A stretch of DNA of 64,000 bases from Gp6-AA40 sp035711805 (lineage in GTDB: Bacteria > Acidobacteriota > Vicinamibacteria > Vicinamibacterales > UBA2999): contig DASTBV010000049.1 of NCBI GenBank assembly GCA_035711805.1, positions 1 through 64,000 of the forward strand, given 5' to 3'. Positions 7,641 through 15,700 of the stretch are shown here, piece by piece. Below the pieces are notes generated by a model. The model searched no databases. It was not told the origin of the DNA and saw only the letters and a program-made list of their open reading frames with translations. A program made the position numbers and the translations under genes. Numbering within the stretch: the first letter of the stretch is position 1; the number at the start of each line of letters is the position of its first letter.

Positions 7641-9500
7641 TCAGTTCGGCGTCGGCTGCTGCACTGAGTCGATGACGAGGACTTCCACCGGCCCGCGCGC
7701 GGGCCGAAGTTTCAGGCCGAGCTGCTCTTCGAGCGCGGTGAACAGCGACGGGCCGTTGGGATCGATCGACGGCGGCAGCTCGACGCCCGGAGGCAGCTGC
7801 GATCGATCGGGTGTGTATTTCACCTCGAGGTCCCAGTTGCCGGTCAGTCCAGTGCGATCGATCACCAGGCGCTGCGCCGGCCCCTCGAGAAGGTTGGCCA
7901 GCATCGCCATGGTCGCCCCGCCGCCCATGACGCGGGAAGGGTTCATGGTCATACCGCAGGAGCCGGGCCCCGGTGGGCCGGACGACGGCGGCGGCGTCGC
8001 TCCCCTTGCGACGGCGGCTGCCCGCGCCGCACAGTCCACCGCGGCGGGGCGAAGCTGCGGACCCAGCCTGCCATCCTGCCTGGCGACCACGAGCTCGAAG
8101 ATCGGCAGCTCCTTCGTCTCTTTGTGCATCACCAGCTTGAAGCGGTCCGCCAGCAGTGTCCGCAGCATCATCCTGAGCGGATCCTGGCCGCCGAAGAAGG
8201 CCCCCGTCGACGGCACCTCACGCTCGGGCTTGGCGAGGATGTCGAAGCGATCGGAAGCGATCCAGTCGGGCCCTCCCTCGAGCTGGAAACCCTGGATCTG
8301 ATAGGCGAATCGAATCATTTCTCGCAGCTGCATGTTCACCACCGCGAGACTGCCGCCACGAGGGTCCATCCGAAAGTACCGCTCCTCGTTCCCGGACTTG
8401 TTGGGTTTGACCGATGCGGTCTCGAAGGCCAGCGGCGGCTGCTGCGCGCCGTCTGACGGCGCCTGTACCTGACGCACGGCACGCAGCGGCGCCGCAGCGG
8501 CAACGAACAGTGCAGCCGCGACGATAGCCGTGGCCACGGGTAGTGCTCCCGCGCGACCGCGCGCCTGTGCCCCGTCCAGAACCGCGCGCACGCGAGTGCT
8601 CAGATCGCGGCACGCTGCCATGGCCGGCAGCGGCGGCGAGGCAGTGCTGGCAAGGCGCTCCGCCAGCAGGACGAGTTGATTGGCGTAAGCGATGGCTTCA
8701 CTCCGCCGGAGGACTGCATCGTCGCAGGCCCGCTCTGCCTCGAGACTCAAACGCCTCCAGGCGATCCAGACGAGCGGATGGAACCAGTACAGCGCCCGAA
8801 CAATGCGCGCCATGTATTGACTCAACCAGTCGGCGCGGCGCACGTGCTCGAGCTCGTGAATCATCGCGCGGCACAACTCCTCTTCGCTCCAGGCTGTCGC
8901 GTCGAGCGGCAACATGATCACCGGCCGAAGGATGCCGTATGTCATCGGACCAGGAATCGATTCGTGCACCCTCACGGCCACGGACCGTCGGATTCGCGCC
9001 TCGGCTGACAGCCTGCGCACCAACGCCTCACCGCGCACATACACGGAGCTCGACCGACGCAGCGAGCGCAAGTGCCACGTCCCGGCGAGTACTGGCAGCA
9101 GACAGAGCAACGCGCCGGCTCCCCAGATCGCCCACAGAATTGCGGACGCGGTCATGCCTGTCGACTCAATACGCAGCGAATCAACTGATTCCTGTGCGGC
9201 GATCACCGTCGGAGACGGGCTCGTCATGACCGGGACGACAGCGACCGCTGGCGCAGGCAATGCCGCGGTCCGGGCCGGCAGCGTTACGCCCCGAGACGGC
9301 ATCACGAACGAAGCCGCCGGCAGCGCCAGGAGCACCGCAAAAGCCGCCACGAGCAGCACGTGTCGAGCCGCCGCGCGGCTTCGGCGTGCCAGTCCGGTCC
9401 ACGCGAGCGCTACCGCCAGCGTCAGCGTCGCCTTTGCGACCAGCGTCGCAGCAAACGATGCGCCGATTCCAATGGCGATTTCCGCAAACCAGGCGTTCAT
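7641..9500 (-). CDS. M56 (BlaR1/MecR1-type) membrane metallopeptidase fused to a TIGR03435 domain
   Basis: 619 residues. The first ~300 form an M56 peptidase: hydrophobic segments at the N-terminus (about residues 10-30 and 45-66), another near 115-135, then the zinc motif HELEH in MIHELEHVRRADW, followed by a further membrane segment near residue 310. In BlaR1 and MecR1 this domain cleaves or inactivates the partner repressor when the outer sensor domain binds a ligand. Here the penicillin-binding sensor is replaced by a complete TIGR03435 domain (residues ~345-619, from FETASVKPN to the end VLVIDSVQQPTPN). The start overlaps the end of blaI by four bases. The ligand is unknown. Confidence 0.88.
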   Translation of the reverse strand: MNAWFAEIAIGIGASFAATLVAKATLTLAVALAWTGLARRSRAAARHVLLVAAFAVLLALPAASFVMPSRGVTLPARTAALPAPAVAVVPVMTSPSPTVIAAQESVDSLRIESTGMTASAILWAIWGAGALLCLLPVLAGTWHLRSLRRSSSVYVRGEALVRRLSAEARIRRSVAVRVHESIPGPMTYGILRPVIMLPLDATAWSEEELCRAMIHELEHVRRADWLSQYMARIVRALYWFHPLVWIAWRRLSLEAERACDDAVLRRSEAIAYANQLVLLAERLASTASPPLPAMAACRDLSTRVRAVLDGAQARGRAGALPVATAIVAAALFVAAAAPLRAVRQVQAPSDGAQQPPLAFETASVKPNKSGNEERYFRMDPRGGSLAVVNMQLREMIRFAYQIQGFQLEGGPDWIASDRFDILAKPEREVPSTGAFFGGQDPLRMMLRTLLADRFKLVMHKETKELPIFELVVARQDGRLGPQLRPAAVDCAARAAAVARGATPPPSSGPPGPGSCGMTMNPSRVMGGGATMAMLANLLEGPAQRLVIDRTGLTGNWDLEVKYTPDRSQLPPGVELPPSIDPNGPSLFTALEEQLGLKLRPARGPVEVLVIDSVQQPTPN

Positions 9501-9889
9501 GGCTGCTTCCTTCCCTTGCGTGCCCGTTCGATCTCGGCTTTCAACGCGTCGAGGTCCTCGTCATCCCACGATCCCTCGCGCACGAGCGCGGTCATCATCT
9601 GTCTGAGCGAACCGCCGAAGAACGTGTGCAGGTATTGCTGCAGCGCCGTGCGCTTGGCGACGGCCGGCGACATCGTGGCGGAATAGATAAAGCGGAGGCC
9701 GTCCTGCTGATGGCGCAGGAACCCCTTCCGCTCGAGCCTGGCGAGCATGACGCGCACCGACGAATCGCTCGGCGGCGCCGTCAACTTCGCGCGGATGTCT
9801 TCGGCGGACGCCCGATTGTCGAGGGCAAAGACCGCGTTCATGATTTCCCGCTCGCGGCGGGTCAGGCGTTCCGTGGCCGGCTTCGGCAT
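9497..9889 (-). CDS. BlaI/MecI-family transcriptional repressor
   Basis: 130 residues with a winged-helix DNA-binding half (RLTRREREIMNAVF, SSVRVMLARLERKGFL) and a C-terminal dimerisation helix region. It should repress its own operon until the co-encoded M56 receptor is activated. I chose ATG 9889. The in-frame ATG at 9907 overlaps the -10 box, so it lies ahead of the predicted transcription start. The stop overlaps the receptor start in ATGA. Two inverted repeats upstream are its probable operators. Confidence 0.9.
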   Translation of the reverse strand: MPKPATERLTRREREIMNAVFALDNRASAEDIRAKLTAPPSDSSVRVMLARLERKGFLRHQQDGLRFIYSATMSPAVAKRTALQQYLHTFFGGSLRQMMTALVREGSWDDEDLDALKAEIERARKGRKQP

Positions 9890-9890
9890 A

Positions 9891-9935
9891 TGCGACAGTT
9901 GTCGCATTATAGAGGCGACAAATGTCGCATGTCAA
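9891..9935 (-). promoter_or_regulatory. Consensus sigma-70 promoter with two BlaI-type operators
   Basis: On the minus strand TTGACA (9930-9935) is followed by an 18-base spacer and TATAAT (9906-9911), both perfect consensus. Two inverted repeats are present: GCGACA-AA-TGTCGC in the spacer (9915-9928) and TGCGACA-GT-TGTCGCA (9891-9906) between the -10 and the start codon. Their centres are 23 bases apart. Both contain the ACA...TGT core seen in BlaI/MecI operators, implying self-repression. Confidence 0.8.
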
Positions 9936-9991
9936 CCGGTCGATTTCCAGGCGGTGTTCGTCGCGCGGTCCGGCTGAGGCCGGGCAGCACG

Positions 9992-10143
9992 TCAGAACGA
10001 GAAGAAGAAGAGCAGGTCGGGCCCGGCCCGCTCAATGCGCTGAACGTCACGCGCTGTGTGGACGAGGTTTCGGCGACGTTGGCCTGCACGCGCAGGTATT
10101 CCTCGAGCTGGTATTCGAGAATCAGTTCCGTCGCCTGCGCATC
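9992..10143 (-). pseudogene. Remnant of the 3' end of tamB
   Basis: This stretch matches the last ~51 codons of tamB (12747-12899) almost base for base, with a one-base deletion that shifts the frame after the QRVTF codons. The matching peptide is DAQATELILEYQL..VQANVAETSSTQRVTF. It has no start or upstream gene body. It joins directly to a copy of the oxidoreductase 3' end. Confidence 0.85.
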
Positions 10144-10152
10144 ACCGCCGCC

Positions 10153-10395
10153 GCACGCGGACTGACGGACGGAGCGGCTGTTCGCGTCTTCAACGAGCTG
10201 GGCGAGGTCCGCTGCAATCTGCAGGTCGGTTCCTCGACCCGCCCCGGCACCGTAATGCTCCCGAAAGGGCTGTGGCACAACCACACGGAGAATGGCTATC
10301 CGGCCAACGCCCTCGCGCCCGATACGCTCACCGATCTCGGCGGCCGCGCGCGATTCAACGACGCCTGCGTGCAGGTCGAGCTCGCACCGGCGCAG
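10153..10395 (+). pseudogene. Remnant of the 3' end of the molybdopterin oxidoreductase gene
   Basis: Matches 7362-7604, the last ~80 codons of the oxidoreductase, with the frame kept but the stop TAG changed to CAG, so translation would run on. Conserved stretches include VFNELGEVRCNLQVG and LAPDTLTDLGG. There is no start codon or cofactor-binding body, so it cannot work as an enzyme. Together with the tamB remnant it marks the junction of an old tandem duplication. Confidence 0.87.
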
Positions 10396-10428
10396 TGTCC
10401 TCTTCACGGCGCCGGTCGCGTAACTCTC

Positions 10429-10487
10429 TTAGTTCGGTGCGGGGCGTTCGAAGCGATTAACCACCGGCACTTCTACCTGCCGTCGTC
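10429..10487 (-). pseudogene. Remnant of the 3' end of a TIGR03435 domain
   Basis: On the minus strand the end of this frame reads VEVPVVNRFERPAPN and stops, closely like the receptor's own ending VEVLVIDSVQQPTPN. It sits at the same distance behind the oxidoreductase remnant as the receptor gene sits behind the intact oxidoreductase. Similarity fades after about 18 codons, where the island genes begin. Confidence 0.6.
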
Positions 10488-10552
10488 CGTAAGAGACGGC
10501 GTAAACCCTTCGTGTCTTCGCGGTCGGGACGCTGGCAGGCCCATGTAGCCGC

Positions 10553-10846
10553 TCAACTACATGCCTCACCATCTGTCCAGAAACAAAGTCCGTCGCCGTA
10601 ACCCCAATAGGCCTCGGGATTTCCAGGGCTGCCGCACGACATATACTGCCACTCGACAGGCCCATCGCAAAAGGGAGGATAACTACTGCTCCCATTGCAC
10701 TGCGCGCCTTCTGGATACTGCGCTTCGCAATACCCGCAATTCCACTCGCAGCTACCAGGCTCATATGCCTGTACGTCCGACGAGTAAGACGCGATACCGC
10801 CGACCAACAGGGCGGTCGATAACGTCGCTTGCGTCGCTGTTCTCAT
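10553..10846 (-). CDS. Small exported cysteine-rich protein, unknown family
   Basis: 97 residues from ATG 10846, which has an AGGAG seven bases upstream at 10854-10858; a GTG one codon earlier is less well placed. Residues 1 to ~27 form a signal peptide (hydrophobic STALLVGGIASYSS, cleavage after VQA). The mature ~70 residues hold eight cysteines (CEWNC, YC, QC, FC, SC, LC, AC) among many Tyr, Trp, Gly, Ser and Pro, and are acidic, suggesting a disulfide-stabilised extracellular peptide. I recognise no family. A TIGR03435 gene and a DsbA-like gene lie upstream on the same strand, the latter a possible disulfide-forming partner. The local sequence is less GC-rich than the flanks. Confidence 0.65.
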   Translation of the reverse strand: MRTATQATLSTALLVGGIASYSSDVQAYEPGSCEWNCGYCEAQYPEGAQCNGSSSYPPFCDGPVEWQYMSCGSPGNPEAYWGYGDGLCFWTDGEACS

Positions 10847-10915
10847 CACAAATCTCCTAGGGGAGCGTTACTTACCGTACCGTCGTATAGAATTCGAAGT
10901 TCTTACTGCACAGCG

Positions 10916-11689
10916 TCAGTTTTCGCTGGGCAGCTGGATTGAATCGACGACAATCACGGATACGGGCCCCCGCGTCGATTCCACTTGCAAGCCGAGCTGC
11001 TCCTTCAACGCATCGCGAATCGGCGGCGCACTGAGCCTTGACCTGCCTTGCTGGACAGAAACGGCGTTTGTTTCGTAAGCGAGTTGGACCGTCCACGATC
11101 CGTTCAAATGCGTCTCGTCGATAACGGGGAAGCCAAGAACTGCCGCAAGAACCGGTGCGAGCTCTGAAATCGGTGCACATTTCAAAAATGCGACTCTAAC
11201 GGTTGCCGACATGGCGAAATCCCGATCCTTGGGTGGATCCTGTGGATCGCATCTTTTCAGATTCGGTCCAAGGGCTCCGTCGCGGCTCGCCACGACCAGT
11301 CGCGCTGACAACATGTCGCGCTGCTCCTGGTGCGTCACCAACTTGAACCTCTCCTCGAGTAACGACTGCACCATCAGTCGCATGTCTCGCTCGGAGACTG
11401 GACCGGCGGCTTTTCCGTTTATCTCAAAACCGTCCTTCCGGATCCAGCTGGGACCACCAATAAGCTGAGTCGCATGGAGATCGAAAGCGAACCGTATTAA
11501 CTGTGCTGCTGTCGCATTCCGCCGGTAAAACACGTGTGGCCGTTCTGTGGGCGGCTGGACCGGTGCCGGGTCGATCTGCCTCTTGACTGAAGCGACCTCG
11601 AAGGTCGGTTTTGCCGGCTGCGCTGAAGTAACAGCAACCAATCCCAGAAACGCCAGCCAAGACCATCTGGCACACACGTGACGTGCCAT
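10916..11689 (-). CDS. TIGR03435 family secreted protein
   Basis: 257 residues with an N-terminal signal peptide (WLAFLGLVAVTSAQP). The domain runs from FEVASVK near residue 30, through LIRFAFDLHATQLIGGPSW and MVQSLLEERFKLVTHQE, to the C-terminal block LKEQLGLQVESTRGPVSVIVVDSIQLPSEN. This family is abundant in soil Acidobacteria and its function is unknown. A strong Shine-Dalgarno AGGAG lies six bases before the ATG, unlike most genes here. It sits between the Cys-rich peptide and the DsbA-like gene. Confidence 0.88.
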   Translation of the reverse strand: MARHVCARWSWLAFLGLVAVTSAQPAKPTFEVASVKRQIDPAPVQPPTERPHVFYRRNATAAQLIRFAFDLHATQLIGGPSWIRKDGFEINGKAAGPVSERDMRLMVQSLLEERFKLVTHQEQRDMLSARLVVASRDGALGPNLKRCDPQDPPKDRDFAMSATVRVAFLKCAPISELAPVLAAVLGFPVIDETHLNGSWTVQLAYETNAVSVQQGRSRLSAPPIRDALKEQLGLQVESTRGPVSVIVVDSIQLPSEN

Positions 11690-11797
11690 AGTTACTCCTT
11701 ACGCCAAGTAGTTTCTACAGTGCCGTCCTGGCGCTACCCCGCTTCGACCGCGAGCGGAGGGGCGTGCTGCGGCCAACGGCATCCGCACGGTCTGCGA

Positions 11798-12478
11798 TTA
11801 CAGCATGCCGCTAATCACCTTATCGAACACGTCCACGCCGACCGCACCGACAACGAACTTCTTGATTGTTATCCGCCCACGCCCGGAATCGATTCCGATT
11901 GCAAAACTTGGAGTTCCCCGAAGCTGGAGCCTGCTTGCGTCCGCCATATCAGACTCCACTCGGCGATCCGAGTCAGAGTCCTCCGCAAGGCATTTCTTGA
12001 ATCGCGGCTCGTCCATTTGACTTGCGGCTGCGAGCCCCGCGATCTCATCGTCCGTCCCTTCCTTCACCTGGTACAGCATGTCGTGCAGCGGCCAAAACCT
12101 ATTCTGTTCCGTAGCGCAAACCGCCGCCTTCGCCAGCGCTCGTGCCCGGGGATGGATTGCCGGGCGGGGATTGTTCGCGACTACGTACCGAAGCTTCCCA
12201 GCGTCCACGAACTTCGACCGAATGGCGGGTAGGACGTCCATAGCGTGACGACGGCAAAAAGGGCACTGATAATCGGTAAACTCGATCAGGACCGCTCTTG
12301 CGACGTCTGAACCGATCACCGGCATTGCAGTAATGTCGACTACCGTGCCAGCGGGTGCATCGCCGATCGGTGACCTGGCCTGTGGCCGGCCCGCATACTG
12401 CTTGTGGAGCACAGCCGCCTGCATGGCCACCGCTGAGACCAACAAAATGAAGCTTAACTTTGAGGCAACGGTGTTCAT
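11798..12478 (-). CDS. DsbA/thioredoxin-fold disulfide oxidoreductase, membrane-anchored or exported
   Basis: 226 residues from ATG 12478, chosen over the ATG five codons earlier because GGGGAG lies five bases upstream. An N-terminal hydrophobic segment (LSFILLVSAVAMQAAVL) is a signal or anchor. The thioredoxin fold starts near FTDYQCPFCRRH, with the redox pair CPFC, an alpha-helical insert typical of DsbA (Thioredoxin_4 group), and the cis-proline loop LRGTPSF. It would act outside the inner membrane, forming or rearranging disulfides. No DsbB or VKOR partner is in the window. Its nearness to an eight-Cys exported peptide suggests, but does not prove, a dedicated client. Confidence 0.87.
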   Translation of the reverse strand: MNTVASKLSFILLVSAVAMQAAVLHKQYAGRPQARSPIGDAPAGTVVDITAMPVIGSDVARAVLIEFTDYQCPFCRRHAMDVLPAIRSKFVDAGKLRYVVANNPRPAIHPRARALAKAAVCATEQNRFWPLHDMLYQVKEGTDDEIAGLAAASQMDEPRFKKCLAEDSDSDRRVESDMADASRLQLRGTPSFAIGIDSGRGRITIKKFVVGAVGVDVFDKVISGML

Positions 12479-12746
12479 ACGGCTCCCCGGCAACCCCGCT
12501 CTAGATGAGCATTAAGCCTCATCGAGACTGTAACGCCGAACATTCAAATGTCCCGACTTGTCACTCCACGGCGACACGCTGAGAACGGCAGCTGCGAATG
12601 GCCGAAGTCTACGCTTCCAGTGACGGCTGTCAACGCGGAATTGGCAGACTGCGGATCGTACGGCGATTGGTGACGATGAGAGCGCTCTATCTGCGACGAG
12701 GGATCCGTGAAGAGCCCGTTTCAATCAAGCAGGACCACGACACTAC

Positions 12747-15700
12747 TCAGAACGAGAAGAAGAACAGCAGGTCGAGTCCGGCCCGCTCGATGCGCCTGAA
12801 CGTCACGCGCTGTGTGGACGAGGTTTCGGCGACGTTGGCCTGCACGCGGAGATGGTCCTTGAGCTGATACTCGAGAATCAGCTCCGTTGCCTGCGCATCG
12901 CCGAAGCCTTGCCTGACGCGGAAGAACAAGTGCTCGCCGACCTGCTCGCCCACGCTGAGCGTCGGGCCGAAGCCGCGTTCCCCGGCCTCGATCTCGAATT
13001 CGTCGAGCTCGAGCGCGTTGCTGATCGACCGTGACAACCCCGTCGCGAGGTAGCCGCCCGCCAGCGCCGTTGCGCGCTCGGTCAACGACACCTGCTGCCC
13101 CTCGCCGAGCTCGTTGATCGGCTGGTTGAACACGATGAGCGACAGGATGTCCGCCTGATCGAGCGGCGGGTTGCTGCTGAACGACAGCTCCGGCTGCTTC
13201 ATCGTCCCCTGCACCTGCACGAAGGTTTCGACGCCGGAGATGATGCGGCGGGCGCGGATATTGAGCGCCGGGTTCAGCTCGTCGCCGCCGTCGAACCGGA
13301 TGTGACCATCGCGCAGGATCTCGAAACGGCGCCCCTGAAACGAGTAATTGCCGCGGACCGTGTTCACATCGCCGACGATCTGCAGCTCGGCGCCGGGTAG
13401 CTTCCGCGCGCGAATCATGCCGCCGACGGTTGCGTTCATGTCGCCGATGTCGATCGGCGCGTTCGCCGGACGCAGATTAGTGCCACGCATTACCAGGTTG
13501 TCTGGAATGGCCACGGCGACGTCCAGATCGAGGGCATCGAACAACGACGGTTGTTTCGGCGCGGGCGTTCCTTCGGCCGGCGGCGTCGCACGCGCCGCTT
13601 CGTCCGCACCGGGCAATGCTGCCTCGGCCTCGATCGCGTACGGATTCGCGGTCACCCGATCGAGAAGTTCGGCCAGGAAGATGGTCCCGTTCTCGACGTC
13701 GACGGATCCCTCGAGCCGCGGCTTGCGCAGCTCGCCGGTCAGCTTCAAATTCGAGTTGAGCTTCAGGTCGGCGATGCGGTTGTCGATGATCTCGAAGGAC
13801 TGCGACTGCACGTTGATGTCGACCGCCCCGAGTTCCCGCTCGTGCACGCCCAGCGTCCCGCCAATCGTCAGCGGGAAGCCCCGGCTGTCGAGAATCTTGA
13901 ACTCGCGCACGGTAACGACGTCCGGCTGGAGATCGATGCGCGTGTCGAGGCCGGTATAGGCAGTGCCGAATTCGGGAATCTGGAATGCGCCGCCCTTGAT
14001 CTCGACCGTGCCCTCGGCGTGCGGGTCGTAGCCGGTTCCGGTCAACCTGACGTTCGCCTGCATCGTGCCGGTGACATTCGTCACATACGGCGTAAAGCCC
14101 TGGATGATGCCCAGTTCTATCGGGCTGCTCGCGATCTGAACGTCGAGGACGCCGCCGGCCCTGGTTTCGTCGTGCGCGTCGACGCCGGGCGGGGTTGGGC
14201 GGAACAGTGTCACCGGCGCAACGCCTTTCGCGGTGATCCACGCCGTTGGCGTCTGCTGCAGCCGGACGTCCATCGCGATACCGCTCTGCGTGTAATCGAC
14301 CGTCCCGGTCAGCGCCTCGAACATGTAGTTACGGAAGGCCCCCTGCGACAGGGTGAATTTCGACGTCACGGTGGGCGCTTTCGTCGAACCGGAGATCTCC
14401 GCGTCGCCGGTGAATCTCCCGGCCAGCCGCCCGTCGCCGAGCAACAGCGTGTCCAACTGGGCGACGTCGACGTTTTCGGCGCGCACCTGCAGGGTCGAAT
14501 CGATTCCGGCAATCACACCGTCGGCGGTAATCCGCTGATCGGCATTCACCAGCTGCAGGTTCTTCACTTCGATGCGATTGCTGCCGTAGCGCACGTCCGC
14601 CGACGCGCCCTCCGGCGTGCGCCACTCGATCTGCTCGGATCGCAGCGCCAGGCTGTCGACATGGATCTCCTGGTGGTCCGGGTGCAGCAGCAGCGAGCCG
14701 CCGGCGGTCAGTTCGCGCCGGCCTTCCTTCGCCACTCCTTTGAAGTCGAGGCGCGACTTCGAATAGGTCGTGTCCGCTGTCACCTCGTTGATCTTCTGCC
14801 CGCCGATTTCGAGGAACGTCGCCGTGCTGCTGGCCTGCAGCTGCGCCTGCTCGATCTGAAGATCGGGAATGGTCGCCGTGAAGGTGCTCTTCAGGCTCAG
14901 CGCCTCGTTGTCGCCGCGTCCGATATTGCTGCCGGTCAGCGAACCGCTCGCTTTGAGCGCCCGCGCGTTGCCGGTGATGGTGGCGTCGACGACGGCGGAT
15001 CCCTTCATGTCCTGGCCGACGATCTCGCCCACACGGTCGAGTGACGGCGTGTCGGCGTGAATGGTCAGATTCGAGGCGCCCGATTCGTTGAGGGCGATCG
15101 TTCCCTGGCCGGTGACGTTCATGTCCGGCCCGGCGATCCGCAGCTGTTTCAGCTGTCCTTCGCGGCCGGCGTAGCTGCCATCCACGACGGCGGAGTCAAT
15201 CGTCAGCTTGCCGAGCGTCGAGCGGGTCAGCTCGACATGTCCGCTGGTCTCCAGCGAATCCACCGTCACGCCCGCGGCGTAGCCACGAAGCGCCGTCTCG
15301 GCGTCGATCGAGCCGTTCAGCATCCCGTCGGCGCGGGTGTCCCCTGCCACACGGGCGGGGTTCAGGCCCGTGAACGATCCGGCGGTACGCACACGCATGT
15401 TTCCACCGGCCAGATTCGCTGTCACGTCCATCCGCGGAAAGGTGGCGGCGAACAGCTGCGAATCGACCAGCGTTCCGGTCACGTCGAGCGTGAGCGGATA
15501 GCGGCCGCCGCCGGAGCCGGTGACATCGAAGGGGCCGTTGACGACGCTGCGATAGCGGTCCACGGCGATTGCCTGGATGCCGAACTCCTGTCCGACGCGC
15601 TGCACGTCGAGACCCGACACCTGGCCTTTCGCCGTGTAGGTCGGCGCACCGGATCCGAACGAGAAGGTGCCGGCGGCTCCCTGCTCGATCGTGGCGCCCG

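Noticed and set aside
9890..9907. ATG 9907 as the blaI start
   Set aside because: It overlaps the TATAAT box, upstream of the expected transcription start; ATG 9889 fits better.
10429..10764. Minus-strand 111-codon frame as a gene
   Set aside because: Only its last ~18 codons match a TIGR03435 end; the rest overlaps the Cys-rich gene in another frame, so it is a remnant.
12512..12724. 70-codon minus-strand frame upstream of the DsbA-like gene
   Set aside because: No start signal, domain or composition supporting a protein.
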